Notes: a model not told the origin generated them from the letters alone. Positions 51,315 through 60,235 are shown, counted from the stretch's first letter. The stretch is DNA of 64,000 nt from Halobaculum gomorrense (GCF_900129775.1 NZ_FQWV01000011.1:1-64000), one strand, 5' to 3'. Program-made: numbers and translations.

Positions 51315-51773
51315 ATGACCGACGACACCGGGGCAAAGCCGCGCGACCCCGCAGACGATCCCCTCGTGGCCGCCGCCCGCGACGCCTTCGCGGATGCGTA
51401 CGTCCCCTACTCCGAGTACCCCGTCGGCGCCGCGCTCCGAACGGCCGACGGCACCGTCTTCGTCGGCTGCAACATCGAGAACGCGAACTACTCCAACTCG
51501 CTGCACGCCGAGGAGGTCGCGGTCGCGGAGGCGGTCAAGCAGGGGTACACCGAGTTCGACCGCCTCGGGGTCGCCTCCGCCGCCGAGGACGGCGTCACCC
51601 CGTGCGGGATGTGCCGCCAGACGCTCGCGGAGTTCTGCGACGCCGACCTCGAGGTCGTCTGCGACGAGGGCGACACCGTGTCCACCTACACGCTCGGGGA
51701 ACTCATCCCCGAGACGATCAGTCTCGAGACGCTCACCGACGCCGCCGACGGTCGCGAACGGGGGCAGCGGTAG
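51315..51773 (+). CDS. cdd: cytidine deaminase
   Basis: A 152-residue zinc hydrolase converting cytidine to uridine in pyrimidine salvage. The catalytic motif is SLHAEEVAVAEAV (HAE, or CAE in others) with the second zinc motif TPCGMCRQTLAEF (PCxxC), and GCNIENANYSNSLHAEE shows the substrate-binding NxENxxY pattern. A TATA-like gattaagta (51284-51292) lies 27 bases before the ATG. Uridine phosphorylase, the next step, lies 1.3 kb downstream. Confidence 0.95.
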   Translation: MTDDTGAKPRDPADDPLVAAARDAFADAYVPYSEYPVGAALRTADGTVFVGCNIENANYSNSLHAEEVAVAEAVKQGYTEFDRLGVASAAEDGVTPCGMCRQTLAEFCDADLEVVCDEGDTVSTYTLGELIPETISLETLTDAADGRERGQR

Positions 51774-51785
51774 CCGTCGACCGCG

Positions 51786-52928
51786 TCACACGCCCGCCAG
51801 CAGTCGATCGAAGAAGCGGTCCTGGTTCGGCAGATCCTCGCGGTCGGCGCGGTCGTCCGACAGCGCGAGCCACCGCAGCACGACCACGAGGTCGTGTTCG
51901 GGGTCGACCCACACCACGTTCTGCCCGTGCCCGAGCATCGCGTACGCCGATTCCGGCGCAGACGGCCACAGCGTCCGGTCGGCGTTGCGCCACAGCAGGA
52001 ACCCGTAGTTCGGGTTCACCTCGCACGGCGCGGTCGCGGCGTCGACCCACTCCGCCGAGAGGAGCCGCTGACCCCCCCACCGCCCCCGGTTCAACAGGAG
52101 GTGCCCGGCCCGTGCGAGATCGCGGGCGGAGCCCCAGAAGCCGCCGCCCCAGTGGCCGCCCCCGGAGACGGACTTCATCGTCCGGCCCTCGACGGTCACG
52201 TCGGAGTTGTGGTAGCCGTGCCACCCCCACGTCCGCGTCGCGCCCGCGGGATCCATGACCTCGTGGGCGAGCACGCGCGGCAGCGGCTTCGCCCACAGGC
52301 GCAACAGCGACAGCGCGAGGCGGTTGATCCGCACGTCGTTGTACTCCCAGTGGGTGCCCGGCGCCTGCAGTTCTCGGTGTTCTCCCTTCCCCGGGCCGCC
52401 GGTCTTGCCGACGCCGCGGTTGCGGTCGATGCTGTCGGGGCGGTCGAACAGCGTGCCCTCCCACTCGCTGGTCTGCTGCAGGAGATGGCGCCACGTGATC
52501 GACGCGTTCTGCTCGGAGTCGAAGCCGCCGTCCTCGGCGTGTCCCGCGGCGTCGGCCACCCGCTCGTCTAGTTCGAACAGCCCGCGGTCCCACGCGGCGC
52601 CCGCGACGATGGAGAGGAACGACTTCGCCACCGAGAAGGAGTGGTCGACGCGGCGGGTGTCGCCCCACTCGGCGACGAGGCGACCCCCCTTGAGGATCAG
52701 GCCGGCAGGGCCGCCGCGGCGGTCGGGCATCGGCCCGAGCGTGTACCCCAACTCCCCCTCGGATTCGTCCCACGGCTCCTGGTTCGAGAAGTCGTACGCG
52801 ACCTGCGCGGGCGGCGTGCCGGTCGTCAGGTGGAACTCGGCGGCCTCGCGGACGGCGTCGGGGTCGAGGCCGACCGCCGCCGGGTCGACCGACTCGAACC
52901 GCTCGTCGCCCGCGTCTGGAAACTCCAT
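51786..52928 (-). CDS. serine hydrolase of the beta-lactamase/class C family
   Basis: A 380-residue penicillin-binding-protein-like hydrolase. The nucleophile motif SxxK is FSVAKSFLS, the YxN-type motif is WEYNDVRINRL, and the third motif is probably MLGHGQN. No signal peptide, so it is probably cytosolic. These enzymes are often esterases or peptidases. It lies, in the opposite orientation, between cdd and udp. Confidence 0.82.
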   Translation of the reverse strand: MEFPDAGDERFESVDPAAVGLDPDAVREAAEFHLTTGTPPAQVAYDFSNQEPWDESEGELGYTLGPMPDRRGGPAGLILKGGRLVAEWGDTRRVDHSFSVAKSFLSIVAGAAWDRGLFELDERVADAAGHAEDGGFDSEQNASITWRHLLQQTSEWEGTLFDRPDSIDRNRGVGKTGGPGKGEHRELQAPGTHWEYNDVRINRLALSLLRLWAKPLPRVLAHEVMDPAGATRTWGWHGYHNSDVTVEGRTMKSVSGGGHWGGGFWGSARDLARAGHLLLNRGRWGGQRLLSAEWVDAATAPCEVNPNYGFLLWRNADRTLWPSAPESAYAMLGHGQNVVWVDPEHDLVVVLRWLALSDDRADREDLPNQDRFFDRLLAGV

Positions 52929-53069
52929 GCGTGGCGCTCCCGGCCGCGGGACAAAAACGGCCGGGAGCCGGCGGTCGACGCCGGAGATCTGTGCGTGCGG
53001 TCGCGGTCGCACGCCGCGGCGCCGCCGAAACGAGCGGACTTACAAGGCACCTCACAGAAGTGCGCGGAC

Positions 53070-53906
53070 ATGAGCGATCGCGACCCCAGCGACGACAGCG
53101 AGGACCCGAACGCCGAGGTCCAGTACCACATTGAGGTCGGTCCCGGCGACGTGGCAGACACCGTCCTCCTCCCGGGTAACCCCGAGCGCGTCGACAAGGT
53201 GACGGCGCTGTGGGACGACCACGAGGAGGTCGCACAGCACCGCGAGTACCGCACCGCCACCGGCGCGTACGACGGCGAGCCGCTGTCGGTCACCTCCACC
53301 GGGATCGGCTCCCCTTCGACGGCGATCGCCGTCGAGGAGCTCGCGCGCGTCGGCGCGGACACCTTCATCCGCGTGGGCTCCTGCGGCGCCATCCAGGAGG
53401 GGATGGACGTGGGCGATCTGGTCATCACCTCCGGCGCGGTGCGCCAGGAGGGCACGAGCAAGGAGTACGTCCGCGAGGACTACCCCGCCGCGGCCGACCA
53501 CGAGGTCGTCTCCGCGCTCGTTGCCGCCGCCGAACGCCTCGGCTACGATTACCACGTCGGGATCACGATGTCGGCGGACTCCTTTTACGCCGGGCAGGGG
53601 CGCCCCGGGTTCGAGGGGTTTGAGGCCGCCGGCAGCGACGCGCTCGTCGAGGAACTCCGCGAGGCGAACGTGAAGAACATCGAGATGGAGGCCGCCTCGA
53701 TTCTCACGATCGCGAACGTGTACGGCCTCCGTGCCGGCGCTGTCTGTGCGGTGTACGCCAACCGCGTCACCGGCGAGTTCCGCACCGAGGGCGAGTCGCG
53801 GGCGGCCGAGTGCGCCAGCCTCGCGGCGGCGCTGCTCGCGCGCATGGACGAGGTGAAGCGCGAGGCGGGCGTCGACCGCTGGCACGCCGGCCTGTCGATG
53901 GAGTAG
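53070..53906 (+). CDS. udp: uridine phosphorylase-type nucleoside phosphorylase
   Basis: A 278-residue member of the NP-I family cleaving uridine to uracil and ribose-1-phosphate. VLLPGNPERVDKVT, STGIGSPSTAIAVEELARVG (phosphate binding), RVGSCGAIQEGMDVGDLVI and NIEMEAASILTIANVYGLRA are signature segments. It fits with cdd upstream in pyrimidine nucleoside salvage and, in haloarchaea, entry of ribose-1-phosphate into carbon metabolism. A TATA-like acttacaag lies 27 bases before the ATG. Confidence 0.92.
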   Translation: MSDRDPSDDSEDPNAEVQYHIEVGPGDVADTVLLPGNPERVDKVTALWDDHEEVAQHREYRTATGAYDGEPLSVTSTGIGSPSTAIAVEELARVGADTFIRVGSCGAIQEGMDVGDLVITSGAVRQEGTSKEYVREDYPAAADHEVVSALVAAAERLGYDYHVGITMSADSFYAGQGRPGFEGFEAAGSDALVEELREANVKNIEMEAASILTIANVYGLRAGAVCAVYANRVTGEFRTEGESRAAECASLAAALLARMDEVKREAGVDRWHAGLSME

Positions 53907-53962
53907 CTGCGACCACAGTCGATCGGAGGCTGAACCGTCCGTTGCTGGCGGTTTCAACACGC

Positions 53963-53970
53963 ATTTATCC
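53963..53970 (+). promoter_or_regulatory. TATA-like box of the NDH-2 gene
   Basis: atttatcc is centred 26 bases before the ATG at 53992. Confidence 0.55.
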
Positions 53971-53991
53971 TCCGCCCGGGAACGAACGGCC

Positions 53992-55242
53992 ATGAGCCAG
54001 CAGGTCGTCGTCGTCGGGGCCGGGTACGCCGGTGCCGGGACGGTGAAGGCGTTCGAGGACGCGATCGAACCGGGCGAGGCGGAGTTGACGTGGGTGTCGG
54101 ACACCGACTACCACCTCGTGCTTCACGAGGCCCACCGGGTCATCCGCAAGCCGGAGGTCGAGTCGAAGGTCGCCATCCCGGTCGAGGAGATCAAAGGCGA
54201 CGACACGAACTTCCTGAAGGGTCGCGTCACCGACATCGACACCGACGAGCGCGTCGTCCACACCCGCGACGGCGACGAGATCGACTACGACTACCTCCTC
54301 GTCGCGGTCGGGTCGGCGACGGCGTTCTTCGGCATCGATGGGCTGCGCGAGCACGCGCTCACGCTCAAGACGCTCGACGACGCCCGCGAGATCCACCAGG
54401 CGGTCAAGACCGCCGGGCAGGAGGCCACCACCACCGATCCCGCGAAGGTGCTGATCGGGGGTGCCGGCCTCTCGGGGATCCAGTCGGCCGGCGAGATCGC
54501 TGAGTACCGCGACGATCACAAGGCGCCCATCGACATCGAGATCGTCGAGGGGCTCGACTCCGTGTTCCCGAACAACGACCCTGAGGTGCAGGGCGCCATC
54601 CGCAAGCGCCTCGACCAGAAGGGGATCGCGGTTTCCACCGGCGAGTTCATCTCGAAGGTCGACGAGCACGCCGTCTACCTCGGCGGCGCCGAGGCGGAGT
54701 ACTACGGTGAGGACGGGGAGGGTGACGCGCCCGACTACGAGGAGATCGACTTCTCCGAGGACCTCGTGATGGAGTACGACGTGCTGCTGTGGACCGGGGG
54801 CATCACGGGCCAGCCGGAGATCGATGACTTCCACCTCGACGCCGACGAGCGCTCCAACCGCGTGTACGCCGAGTCGACGTTCGAGACGAGCGACGACCGC
54901 GTGTTCGCCATCGGCGACACCGCGCTCGTCGACCAGGGCGACGACGATGTCGCCCCGCCGACCGCGCAGGCCGCCTGGCAGGCCGCCGAGGTCGCCGGTG
55001 AGAACCTCGCGCGCGCCGTCCGCGGCGCCCCCCTGAAGTCGTGGCGCCACGAGGACAAGGGGACGCTCATCTCCGTCGGCGAGGAGGCCGTCGCCCACGA
55101 CGTGCAGGCGGGCGGGGTCGAGGTCCCGATCAACACCTTCGGCGGCCCGACCGCCAAGGCGCTGAAGAAGGCGGTCGCGAGCCGCTGGATCGCCGACGTG
55201 TCGGGCTACGGGCGCGCGCTCAACGCCTGGAGCGACATGTGA
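53992..55242 (+). CDS. type II NADH dehydrogenase-like FAD oxidoreductase
   Basis: A 416-residue flavoprotein of the NDH-2 family, which passes electrons from NADH to quinone at the inner face of the membrane without pumping protons. The FAD-binding GxGxxG is VVVVGAGYAGAGTVKAF, the NAD-binding one is VLIGGAGLSGIQSAGEIAEY, and the second FAD motif is DDRVFAIGDTALVD. An acidic insertion around GEDGEGDAPDYEEIDF is halophilic. No transmembrane segment; probably peripheral. Confidence 0.9.
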   Translation: MSQQVVVVGAGYAGAGTVKAFEDAIEPGEAELTWVSDTDYHLVLHEAHRVIRKPEVESKVAIPVEEIKGDDTNFLKGRVTDIDTDERVVHTRDGDEIDYDYLLVAVGSATAFFGIDGLREHALTLKTLDDAREIHQAVKTAGQEATTTDPAKVLIGGAGLSGIQSAGEIAEYRDDHKAPIDIEIVEGLDSVFPNNDPEVQGAIRKRLDQKGIAVSTGEFISKVDEHAVYLGGAEAEYYGEDGEGDAPDYEEIDFSEDLVMEYDVLLWTGGITGQPEIDDFHLDADERSNRVYAESTFETSDDRVFAIGDTALVDQGDDDVAPPTAQAAWQAAEVAGENLARAVRGAPLKSWRHEDKGTLISVGEEAVAHDVQAGGVEVPINTFGGPTAKALKKAVASRWIADVSGYGRALNAWSDM

Positions 55243-55518
55243 TGTCGGCGGAGTAGCACGCGACGACCGACCGACCGAACACGTCCCCTCGGTTCTTCAC
55301 AGATATCGACCGCCAGCCAGCGGCGGCACTCGCGTGGTGGACCCCCCCAGACCGGTCGGCTCGTCTTCGACGCCGTCTCGACGGCTCGAACACCGGACAC
55401 TCGTTCACAGCGCTGCACGCTCGCTCCCAGTTCGGTACGTGCGCCGGCGTTGCGTGCTCGGCGCCCGCTCGGCCGTACCATTCGCCCACTCGACGCGGCG
55501 CGCTCGCCCCGCGTCGGA
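55243..55518. other. convergent intergenic region, nothing recognised
   Basis: These 276 bases between the ends of the NDH-2 and HTH regulator genes hold no open frame with a halophilic composition and no RNA gene that I recognise. Short inverted repeats are present, as expected at the ends of convergent transcripts. Confidence 0.4.
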
Positions 55519-56052
55519 TCAGTGTTCTGGCGGCTCCGAGGGCGCCTCCATCCCGTCGATCTTGAGGATGAGGACGGACGCGGTGTCGTCCTTGCCGTCG
55601 ACGGTGCCGTCGATGACCAACTTCGACAGCGGCGTGGGTCCGACGCTGACGGAGTCGCCCTCGTGGAAGTCGCGAACCGACCCCTGCACGTGGATCTCCG
55701 CGCGGCACAACTCCGGGTGGTGGACGGACGTGAGATTGATCTCCTGAACGTTGACGTTGTCGAGGCGCTCGCCCTCGTGGAACAGCGGCGTCGACGCTGG
55801 CTCGTCGAGGTTCTGGAGGTCCAGCGCCTCGAAGGCGGTCGCGGTTGGCTTGTACCCCCCCTTCGGCCCCGGTACGCCCTCGACCAACTGCAGCGCCTTC
55901 AGGCTCTGCATCTGGTTGCGGATCGTGCCGGCGTTGCGGCCGACGGCGTCGGCGATCGTCTCGCCCTTGACGGCGTCCTCCTCCTCGCGGTAGAGGTTCA
56001 CCAGTTCGTTGAGGATCTTCCGCTGACTGTCGGTGAGTTCGATGGACGACAT
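55519..56052 (-). CDS. HTH transcriptional regulator
   Basis: A 177-residue regulator conserved in haloarchaea. The N-terminal winged HTH (about 1-75) includes KGETIADAVGRNAGTIRNQM and LQLVEGVPGPKGGYKPTA (wing). The C-terminal part (about 85-170) is a beta-rich domain (INLTSVHHPELCRAEIHVQG) that probably senses a ligand or mediates oligomers. A TATA-like ggttttatg on the minus strand is about 30 bases before the ATG. It is divergent from the epimerase gene, with paired palindromes between them that could be its operator. Confidence 0.82.
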   Translation of the reverse strand: MSSIELTDSQRKILNELVNLYREEEDAVKGETIADAVGRNAGTIRNQMQSLKALQLVEGVPGPKGGYKPTATAFEALDLQNLDEPASTPLFHEGERLDNVNVQEINLTSVHHPELCRAEIHVQGSVRDFHEGDSVSVGPTPLSKLVIDGTVDGKDDTASVLILKIDGMEAPSEPPEH

Positions 56053-56133
56053 TTGTTCATGGTCGTCCGGGAACCCGCATAAAACCATGGACCCGGACCA
56101 CCCGCGGGGACGATCCGCACGGAGGCGTCGCGA

Positions 56134-56178
56134 CCGTCCGATCAGATCGACCGCCGCCGTCCGATCAGATCGACCGCC
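56134..56178. promoter_or_regulatory. paired palindromic repeats, candidate operator
   Basis: Two identical 22-base copies at 56134-56155 and 56157-56178 each contain the perfect palindrome cgatcagatcg. Their 23-base period is close to two helical turns, as for cooperatively bound dimers. They sit between the divergent HTH regulator (ATG at 56052) and epimerase (ATG at 56269). Confidence 0.5.
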
Positions 56179-56268
56179 GGGCGCGGTTTCGACACCCTCT
56201 GAGTCGACCGACTCGATCCCAGTCAGTCAACCGACACGGCTTTTTGCCCGGGCGGGGCCATCTCGGGT

Positions 56269-57195
56269 ATGAACGACACACGTGTGCTGGTGACCGGCGG
56301 TGCGGGGTTCATCGGCTCGAACCTCGCGAACACGCTGGCGGCGGCGGGCAACGACGTGATCGCCCTCGACAACGGCTACCTCGGGACGCCCGAGAACCTC
56401 TCGGCGGACGTAGAGTTCGTCGAAGCGGACGTACTGGACGACGACCTCCCGACGGACGTGGACATCGTATTCCACCTCGCGGCGCTGTCCTCGCGGCAGA
56501 TGCTCGAGGAGAACCCCCGACAGGGCGCCCGCGTCAACATCGAGGGGTTCGTGAACGTCGTCGAGCAGGCCCGCGACGACGGCTGCGACACGGTCGTGTA
56601 CGCCTCGACCTCCTCCGCGTACGGGAGCCGGACGGAGCCGTCGCCGGAGGACATGGAGCTAGAGGCGTCGACAGGGTACGACGCCTCGATGCTCGGCCGG
56701 GAGCGCTACGCCGAGTACTACAACGACTTCTACGACGACCTGACGTGCGCCGGCGCGCGCTTTTTCTCGGTGTACCAGGGGTACGGCGGCGCCGAAGGGC
56801 ACAAAGGCGAGTACGCCAACACCGTCTCGCAGTTCACCGACGACATCGCCAACGGCGAGTCGCCGGTGCTGTGGGGCGACGGCTCGCAGACCCGCGACTT
56901 TACTCACGTCGACGACATCGTTCGCGGACTGGAGTCGATCGCCGACCACGAGCTGACCGGCGTGTACAACCTCGGGACGGGCGATCCGTACTCGTTCAAC
57001 GAGATGGTCGAGCTGATCAACGACGCGCTCGGTACCGACGTGGAGCCGGAGTACGAGCCGATCCCGCTGGAGAACTACGTCCACGACACCTGCGCCGACA
57101 TCACGAAGATCCGCGAGGCGACCGGCTGGGAGCCCGAGGTCGATTTCGAGGAGGGCGTCCGCCGCGTGTGCGCGCCGTACCTCGACGACGAGTAG
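56269..57195 (+). CDS. NAD-dependent sugar epimerase/dehydratase
   Basis: A 308-residue extended-SDR nucleotide-sugar enzyme resembling UDP-glucose 4-epimerases. The NAD motif is TGGAGFIGSNLANTL (GxxGxxG), FHLAALSS and YASTSSAYG (S115) follow, and the usual YxxxK is Y137-D-A-S-M141, so the catalytic lysine is replaced by methionine. GSQTRDFTHVDDIVRG and NLGTGDPYSFNEMVELI are family C-terminal segments. It is probably part of a surface-glycan locus with wecB downstream. A weak T-rich box lies 26 bases before the ATG. Confidence 0.82.
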   Translation: MNDTRVLVTGGAGFIGSNLANTLAAAGNDVIALDNGYLGTPENLSADVEFVEADVLDDDLPTDVDIVFHLAALSSRQMLEENPRQGARVNIEGFVNVVEQARDDGCDTVVYASTSSAYGSRTEPSPEDMELEASTGYDASMLGRERYAEYYNDFYDDLTCAGARFFSVYQGYGGAEGHKGEYANTVSQFTDDIANGESPVLWGDGSQTRDFTHVDDIVRGLESIADHELTGVYNLGTGDPYSFNEMVELINDALGTDVEPEYEPIPLENYVHDTCADITKIREATGWEPEVDFEEGVRRVCAPYLDDE

Positions 57196-57246
57196 GCGAG
57201 GGCGACCGACGACCGAGCGGCGAGAATTCTCGACATCCGGGGTTCC

Positions 57247-58630
57247 TCAACAGGTGCCGCCGAGGTCGGCGGCTTCCGGGTCACCGACCGCCGCCGGCAG
57301 CGTCGCGACGACGGGGTCGAAGCCGCCGGCGTCGTACACGAGCGAGCGCTGGACGAGCCAACGGTCGTAGCTTGCCGGCTGGATCGTCGCCGGCGCGGCC
57401 GGGAACAGGTGCGCACCGGTCGTCGTCCACGACCGCTGGGATATCACCGGACACGACGGCGAGGGGCCCCCGCGGAGCCACGACGCCGTCGGCATCGCGA
57501 ACGCGGAGGAGCAGCGTCGCGTTCGGCGGCCCGCGGTCGGGGAGTGGCCCGAGCGTGAGCGCCCCCGCCGTCGCGTTCCCGACCCGTATCGTCCGCGTGA
57601 GATCGCCGGCGGAGACGGCGATCGTACCGGGCGCGCCCGTCTCGGCGGCGACCGGGACCGTCGCGTCGTCGCCGGGGCCGAGCGTCACCTCTCGCTCGAT
57701 CGTCCGGTTCCCCACGGCGATCGGAAATGTCGCAGTCGTCCGATCGTCCCGGACGTTCTCGACGACGACAGTCGCCTCGACCGTGGAGTTCGGTTCCGCG
57801 CGGGCCGGGACGCGGATCCCGATGACGCGGATCGACCGCGCGTCGATGCCGCCGTCGGGGAGCCGCTCGGCGCGCACGAACTGCGCCTTCCCCGGCGGCT
57901 TCCCGGTCAGCACGCGCGCCGTCGCCAGCGGGACGATCAGCTGGTCGTCGAACGGTCCCGGCGCCGTGAACACGCCGACGACCTCGACGCGTGCGAGTCC
58001 CAGGCGGGTCGTCCCGCCGAACGTCAGGTGGTCGCCGATCTCCACGCCCATCGTCCGCGCGAGGTCGGCGCCGATCACGGCCTCGTCCGCGGTCGCCGGC
58101 CGACGGCCGTCGACGATCGCCGCGTCGGTGACGGAGGCGAACGCGCCGAAGCCGGCGCCGCGGACCGTGTACGTCCGGCTGTCGCGCACCTCGAACAGGA
58201 GCAACTCGGGGCTGGCAGCGATCCCGCGCTCGCGCAGCGCGTCGGCGTACGTCGTCGGGACAGTACTTGCGATCGGGTGGGCGGCTCCCGGCTCGGTGAT
58301 CGTCGCTCCGTCGCCCCCGGAGAGGGGAGCGACGATCCCGGCCATCGACCCCACGAGCACGACGAACGCGACGAACGCTGCGAGCGTCGCGGCCGTCGGT
58401 ACAACCGTCCGCGCGTCGGACACTGTCGGCGCGGCGACCGATCGAAGGCGGGAGAAGCGACCGTCAGTCGATCGGGGACGGGTGGGTGCTTCGGGTTCCA
58501 GTGGTGCACCTCAGACCGCCGGGACGGCAGTGAGCACGCCGCTCGCGCCGCCGAACGCGACGACGGCCGCGAGGATCGGCGCGATGACGCCCGCCGCGGC
58601 CGGCGCACCGCCAATCAGTACGGCGGCCAT
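57247..58630 (-). pseudogene. degraded FtsX/MacB-like permease gene
   Basis: A chain of broken pieces on the minus strand. A 39-codon hydrophobic piece (ATG 58630) ends in TGA at 58511-58513. The same frame continues without a proper start into TDGRFSRLRSVAAPTVSDAR, a transmembrane segment (LAAFVAFVVLVGSMAGIVAP) and an extracytoplasmic domain like the MacB periplasmic core (VIGADLARTMGVEIGDHLTF). Near 57415-57435 the frame runs into Arg-rich noise, while the frame one base away continues sensibly (GAHLFPAAPATIQPASYDRW) to TGA at 57247. The C-terminal FtsX helices are missing. Confidence 0.55.
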
Positions 58631-58847
58631 ACGCGAACCCGCATAGCGGGCTGTTCGCCGGCTCTCTCTCGAGATACGCCTTCGAGATCACTAACAAAGC
58701 GACTTCGGGACGCTTCCGACAGTATTGTGAGACGAGACCGAATCGAGATGCCGCGATCCACCGTCCGGGAGCCTCCCGGGTGCCCCCTGACGGGAGGGCG
58801 CGGGGCGGACAGCCAACGCGTCCCCATCGGCGATCGGAGGGGCGCAG

Positions 58848-59954
58848 ATGGGTAGCGACGCGCCGACGCTGCTGGTGCTCGGGACGCGCCCGGAGGTGAT
58901 CAAGCTCGCGCCCGTCGTCCGGGAGTTGGCCGCCCGCGACCGACCCCATGTGATCGTCCACACGGGCCAGCACTACGACGAGTCGCTGCGCGATGCGATC
59001 TACGACCAACTCGGGCTCCCGGAGCCGGACCACGCGCTCGGCGTCGGCTCCGACTCCCAGGAGCGGCAGGTCGGCGCGATCCTCCAGCGACTGGGCGACG
59101 TGTTCGACGCCGAATCGCCGAGCATCGTGATCGTCCAAGGCGACACCAACTCCGCGCTCGCCGGGGCGCTCGCGGCCGCGAAGCACGGGATCGACGTTGG
59201 TCACGTTGAGGCCGGCCTCCGCTGTGGCGACCGGACGATGCCCGAGGAGCTGAACCGCATCCTGATCGACCACGCCGCCGAGGACCTGTTCGCGCCCACG
59301 GAGGCCGCTCGGCGCAACCTCCGACGGGAGGGCCGCGGCGAGGACTGCCTCGTGACCGGCAACACGATCGTCGACGCGGTCCGCGAGCACGCGTCGCTCG
59401 CGGGCGAGCGCGCGGCCGTCCTCGACGACCTCGGCCTTCGGTCGGGCGAGTACGCGCTGGCGACGCTGCACCGCGCTGAGAACGTCGACGACGCCGACAC
59501 CTTCGGGCAGATCTTGGCGGGCATCGGCCGCTTCACGGCCGAGACCGGGCTGGAGTGCGTCTATCCGGTCCATCCCCGCGCTCGCGACCGGCTCGCGTCC
59601 GGGTCGGTCTCCGTTCCCGAGGGGATCCGCCTCGTCGACCCCGTGGACTTCCTGGGGTTCCTCGCGCTGGAACGGGACGCGGCGGTCGTGTTCACCGACT
59701 CCGGCGGGGTACAGGAGGAGACGTGCATCCTCCAGGTGCCGTGCGTGACCGTCCGCGAGCACACCGAGCGCCCCGAGTCGGTCGCCGTCGGCGCGAACGT
59801 CGTTGCCGGCACCGACCCCGATGCGGTCCACAAGGCCGGCGTGAAGATGCTCGAAACGCCCCGCGAGTGGCCGTGTCCGTTCGGCGCCGGCGACGCCGCC
59901 GAACGGATCGTCTCGGCGCTCGCCGAGCGACGGACCGCGGAGGTGTCGCCGTGA
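58848..59954 (+). CDS. wecB: UDP-N-acetylglucosamine 2-epimerase (non-hydrolysing)
   Basis: A 368-residue cytosolic enzyme converting UDP-GlcNAc to UDP-ManNAc for surface polysaccharide or glycoprotein glycans. LGTRPEVIKLAPVVREL, HTGQHYDESL, VQGDTNSALAGALAA, GHVEAGLRCGD (catalytic acidic residues), PEELNRILIDH and FTDSGGVQEETCILQVPCVT are hallmark segments. Unusually for this window a Shine-Dalgarno-like ggagg lies 7 bases before the ATG. Its TGA overlaps the GTG of the next gene, which should be wecC but is a chimera. Confidence 0.93.
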   Translation: MGSDAPTLLVLGTRPEVIKLAPVVRELAARDRPHVIVHTGQHYDESLRDAIYDQLGLPEPDHALGVGSDSQERQVGAILQRLGDVFDAESPSIVIVQGDTNSALAGALAAAKHGIDVGHVEAGLRCGDRTMPEELNRILIDHAAEDLFAPTEAARRNLRREGRGEDCLVTGNTIVDAVREHASLAGERAAVLDDLGLRSGEYALATLHRAENVDDADTFGQILAGIGRFTAETGLECVYPVHPRARDRLASGSVSVPEGIRLVDPVDFLGFLALERDAAVVFTDSGGVQEETCILQVPCVTVREHTERPESVAVGANVVAGTDPDAVHKAGVKMLETPREWPCPFGAGDAAERIVSALAERRTAEVSP

Positions 59955-60235
59955 CGGTAGCCGGCGGCGACGCAGCCGACGAGCGCGAGAGCGAGCGCGT
60001 GTGCGTCCACAGCCTCGGCCACATCGGGCTGCCGACGGCCGCCGTGCTCGCCGAGGCGGGGTACGACGTGGCCGACGCGACTCAGGACTCCACCGAGACG
60101 ATGCAAGAGCCCTGTCCGGCCGAGGACTGCGACAGCGACCGGGCCCACTACGAGATGATTCCGAAGCCGGGCGGCTCCTACGAGGTTCGGCTGTTCACCT
60201 GCGTCGAGTGCGGCCACAAGTGGCGCGAATCCTGA
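59951..60235 (+). CDS. chimera: wecC 5' end joined to an RNA-polymerase zinc-ribbon (TFS/RPA12-like) 3' end
   Basis: A 94-residue frame starting with GTG inside the wecB stop (GTGA). Residues 17-40 (VCVHSLGHIGLPTAAVLAEA and GYDV) match the N-terminal Rossmann start of UDP-ManNAc dehydrogenase WecC, with the first motif glycine changed to S21. From about residue 40 the sequence becomes ADATQDSTETMQEPCPAEDC and YEVRLFTCVECGHKWRES, the C-terminal zinc ribbon of haloarchaeal TFS/RPA12-like proteins, with Cys 55, 60, 84 and 87. The acidic RSADE-type tip of cleavage-active TFS is replaced by PKPGGS. Nearly 400 residues of WecC are missing, so the dehydrogenase cannot work. Confidence 0.8.
   Translation: MTVAGGDAADERESERVCVHSLGHIGLPTAAVLAEAGYDVADATQDSTETMQEPCPAEDCDSDRAHYEMIPKPGGSYEVRLFTCVECGHKWRES

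Noticed and set aside
55243-55518. Small ORFs or an RNA gene after the NDH-2 gene
   Set aside because: The frames here are Arg-rich and lack promoters at the usual distance; no tRNA-like T-loop or CCA-bearing fold was seen.
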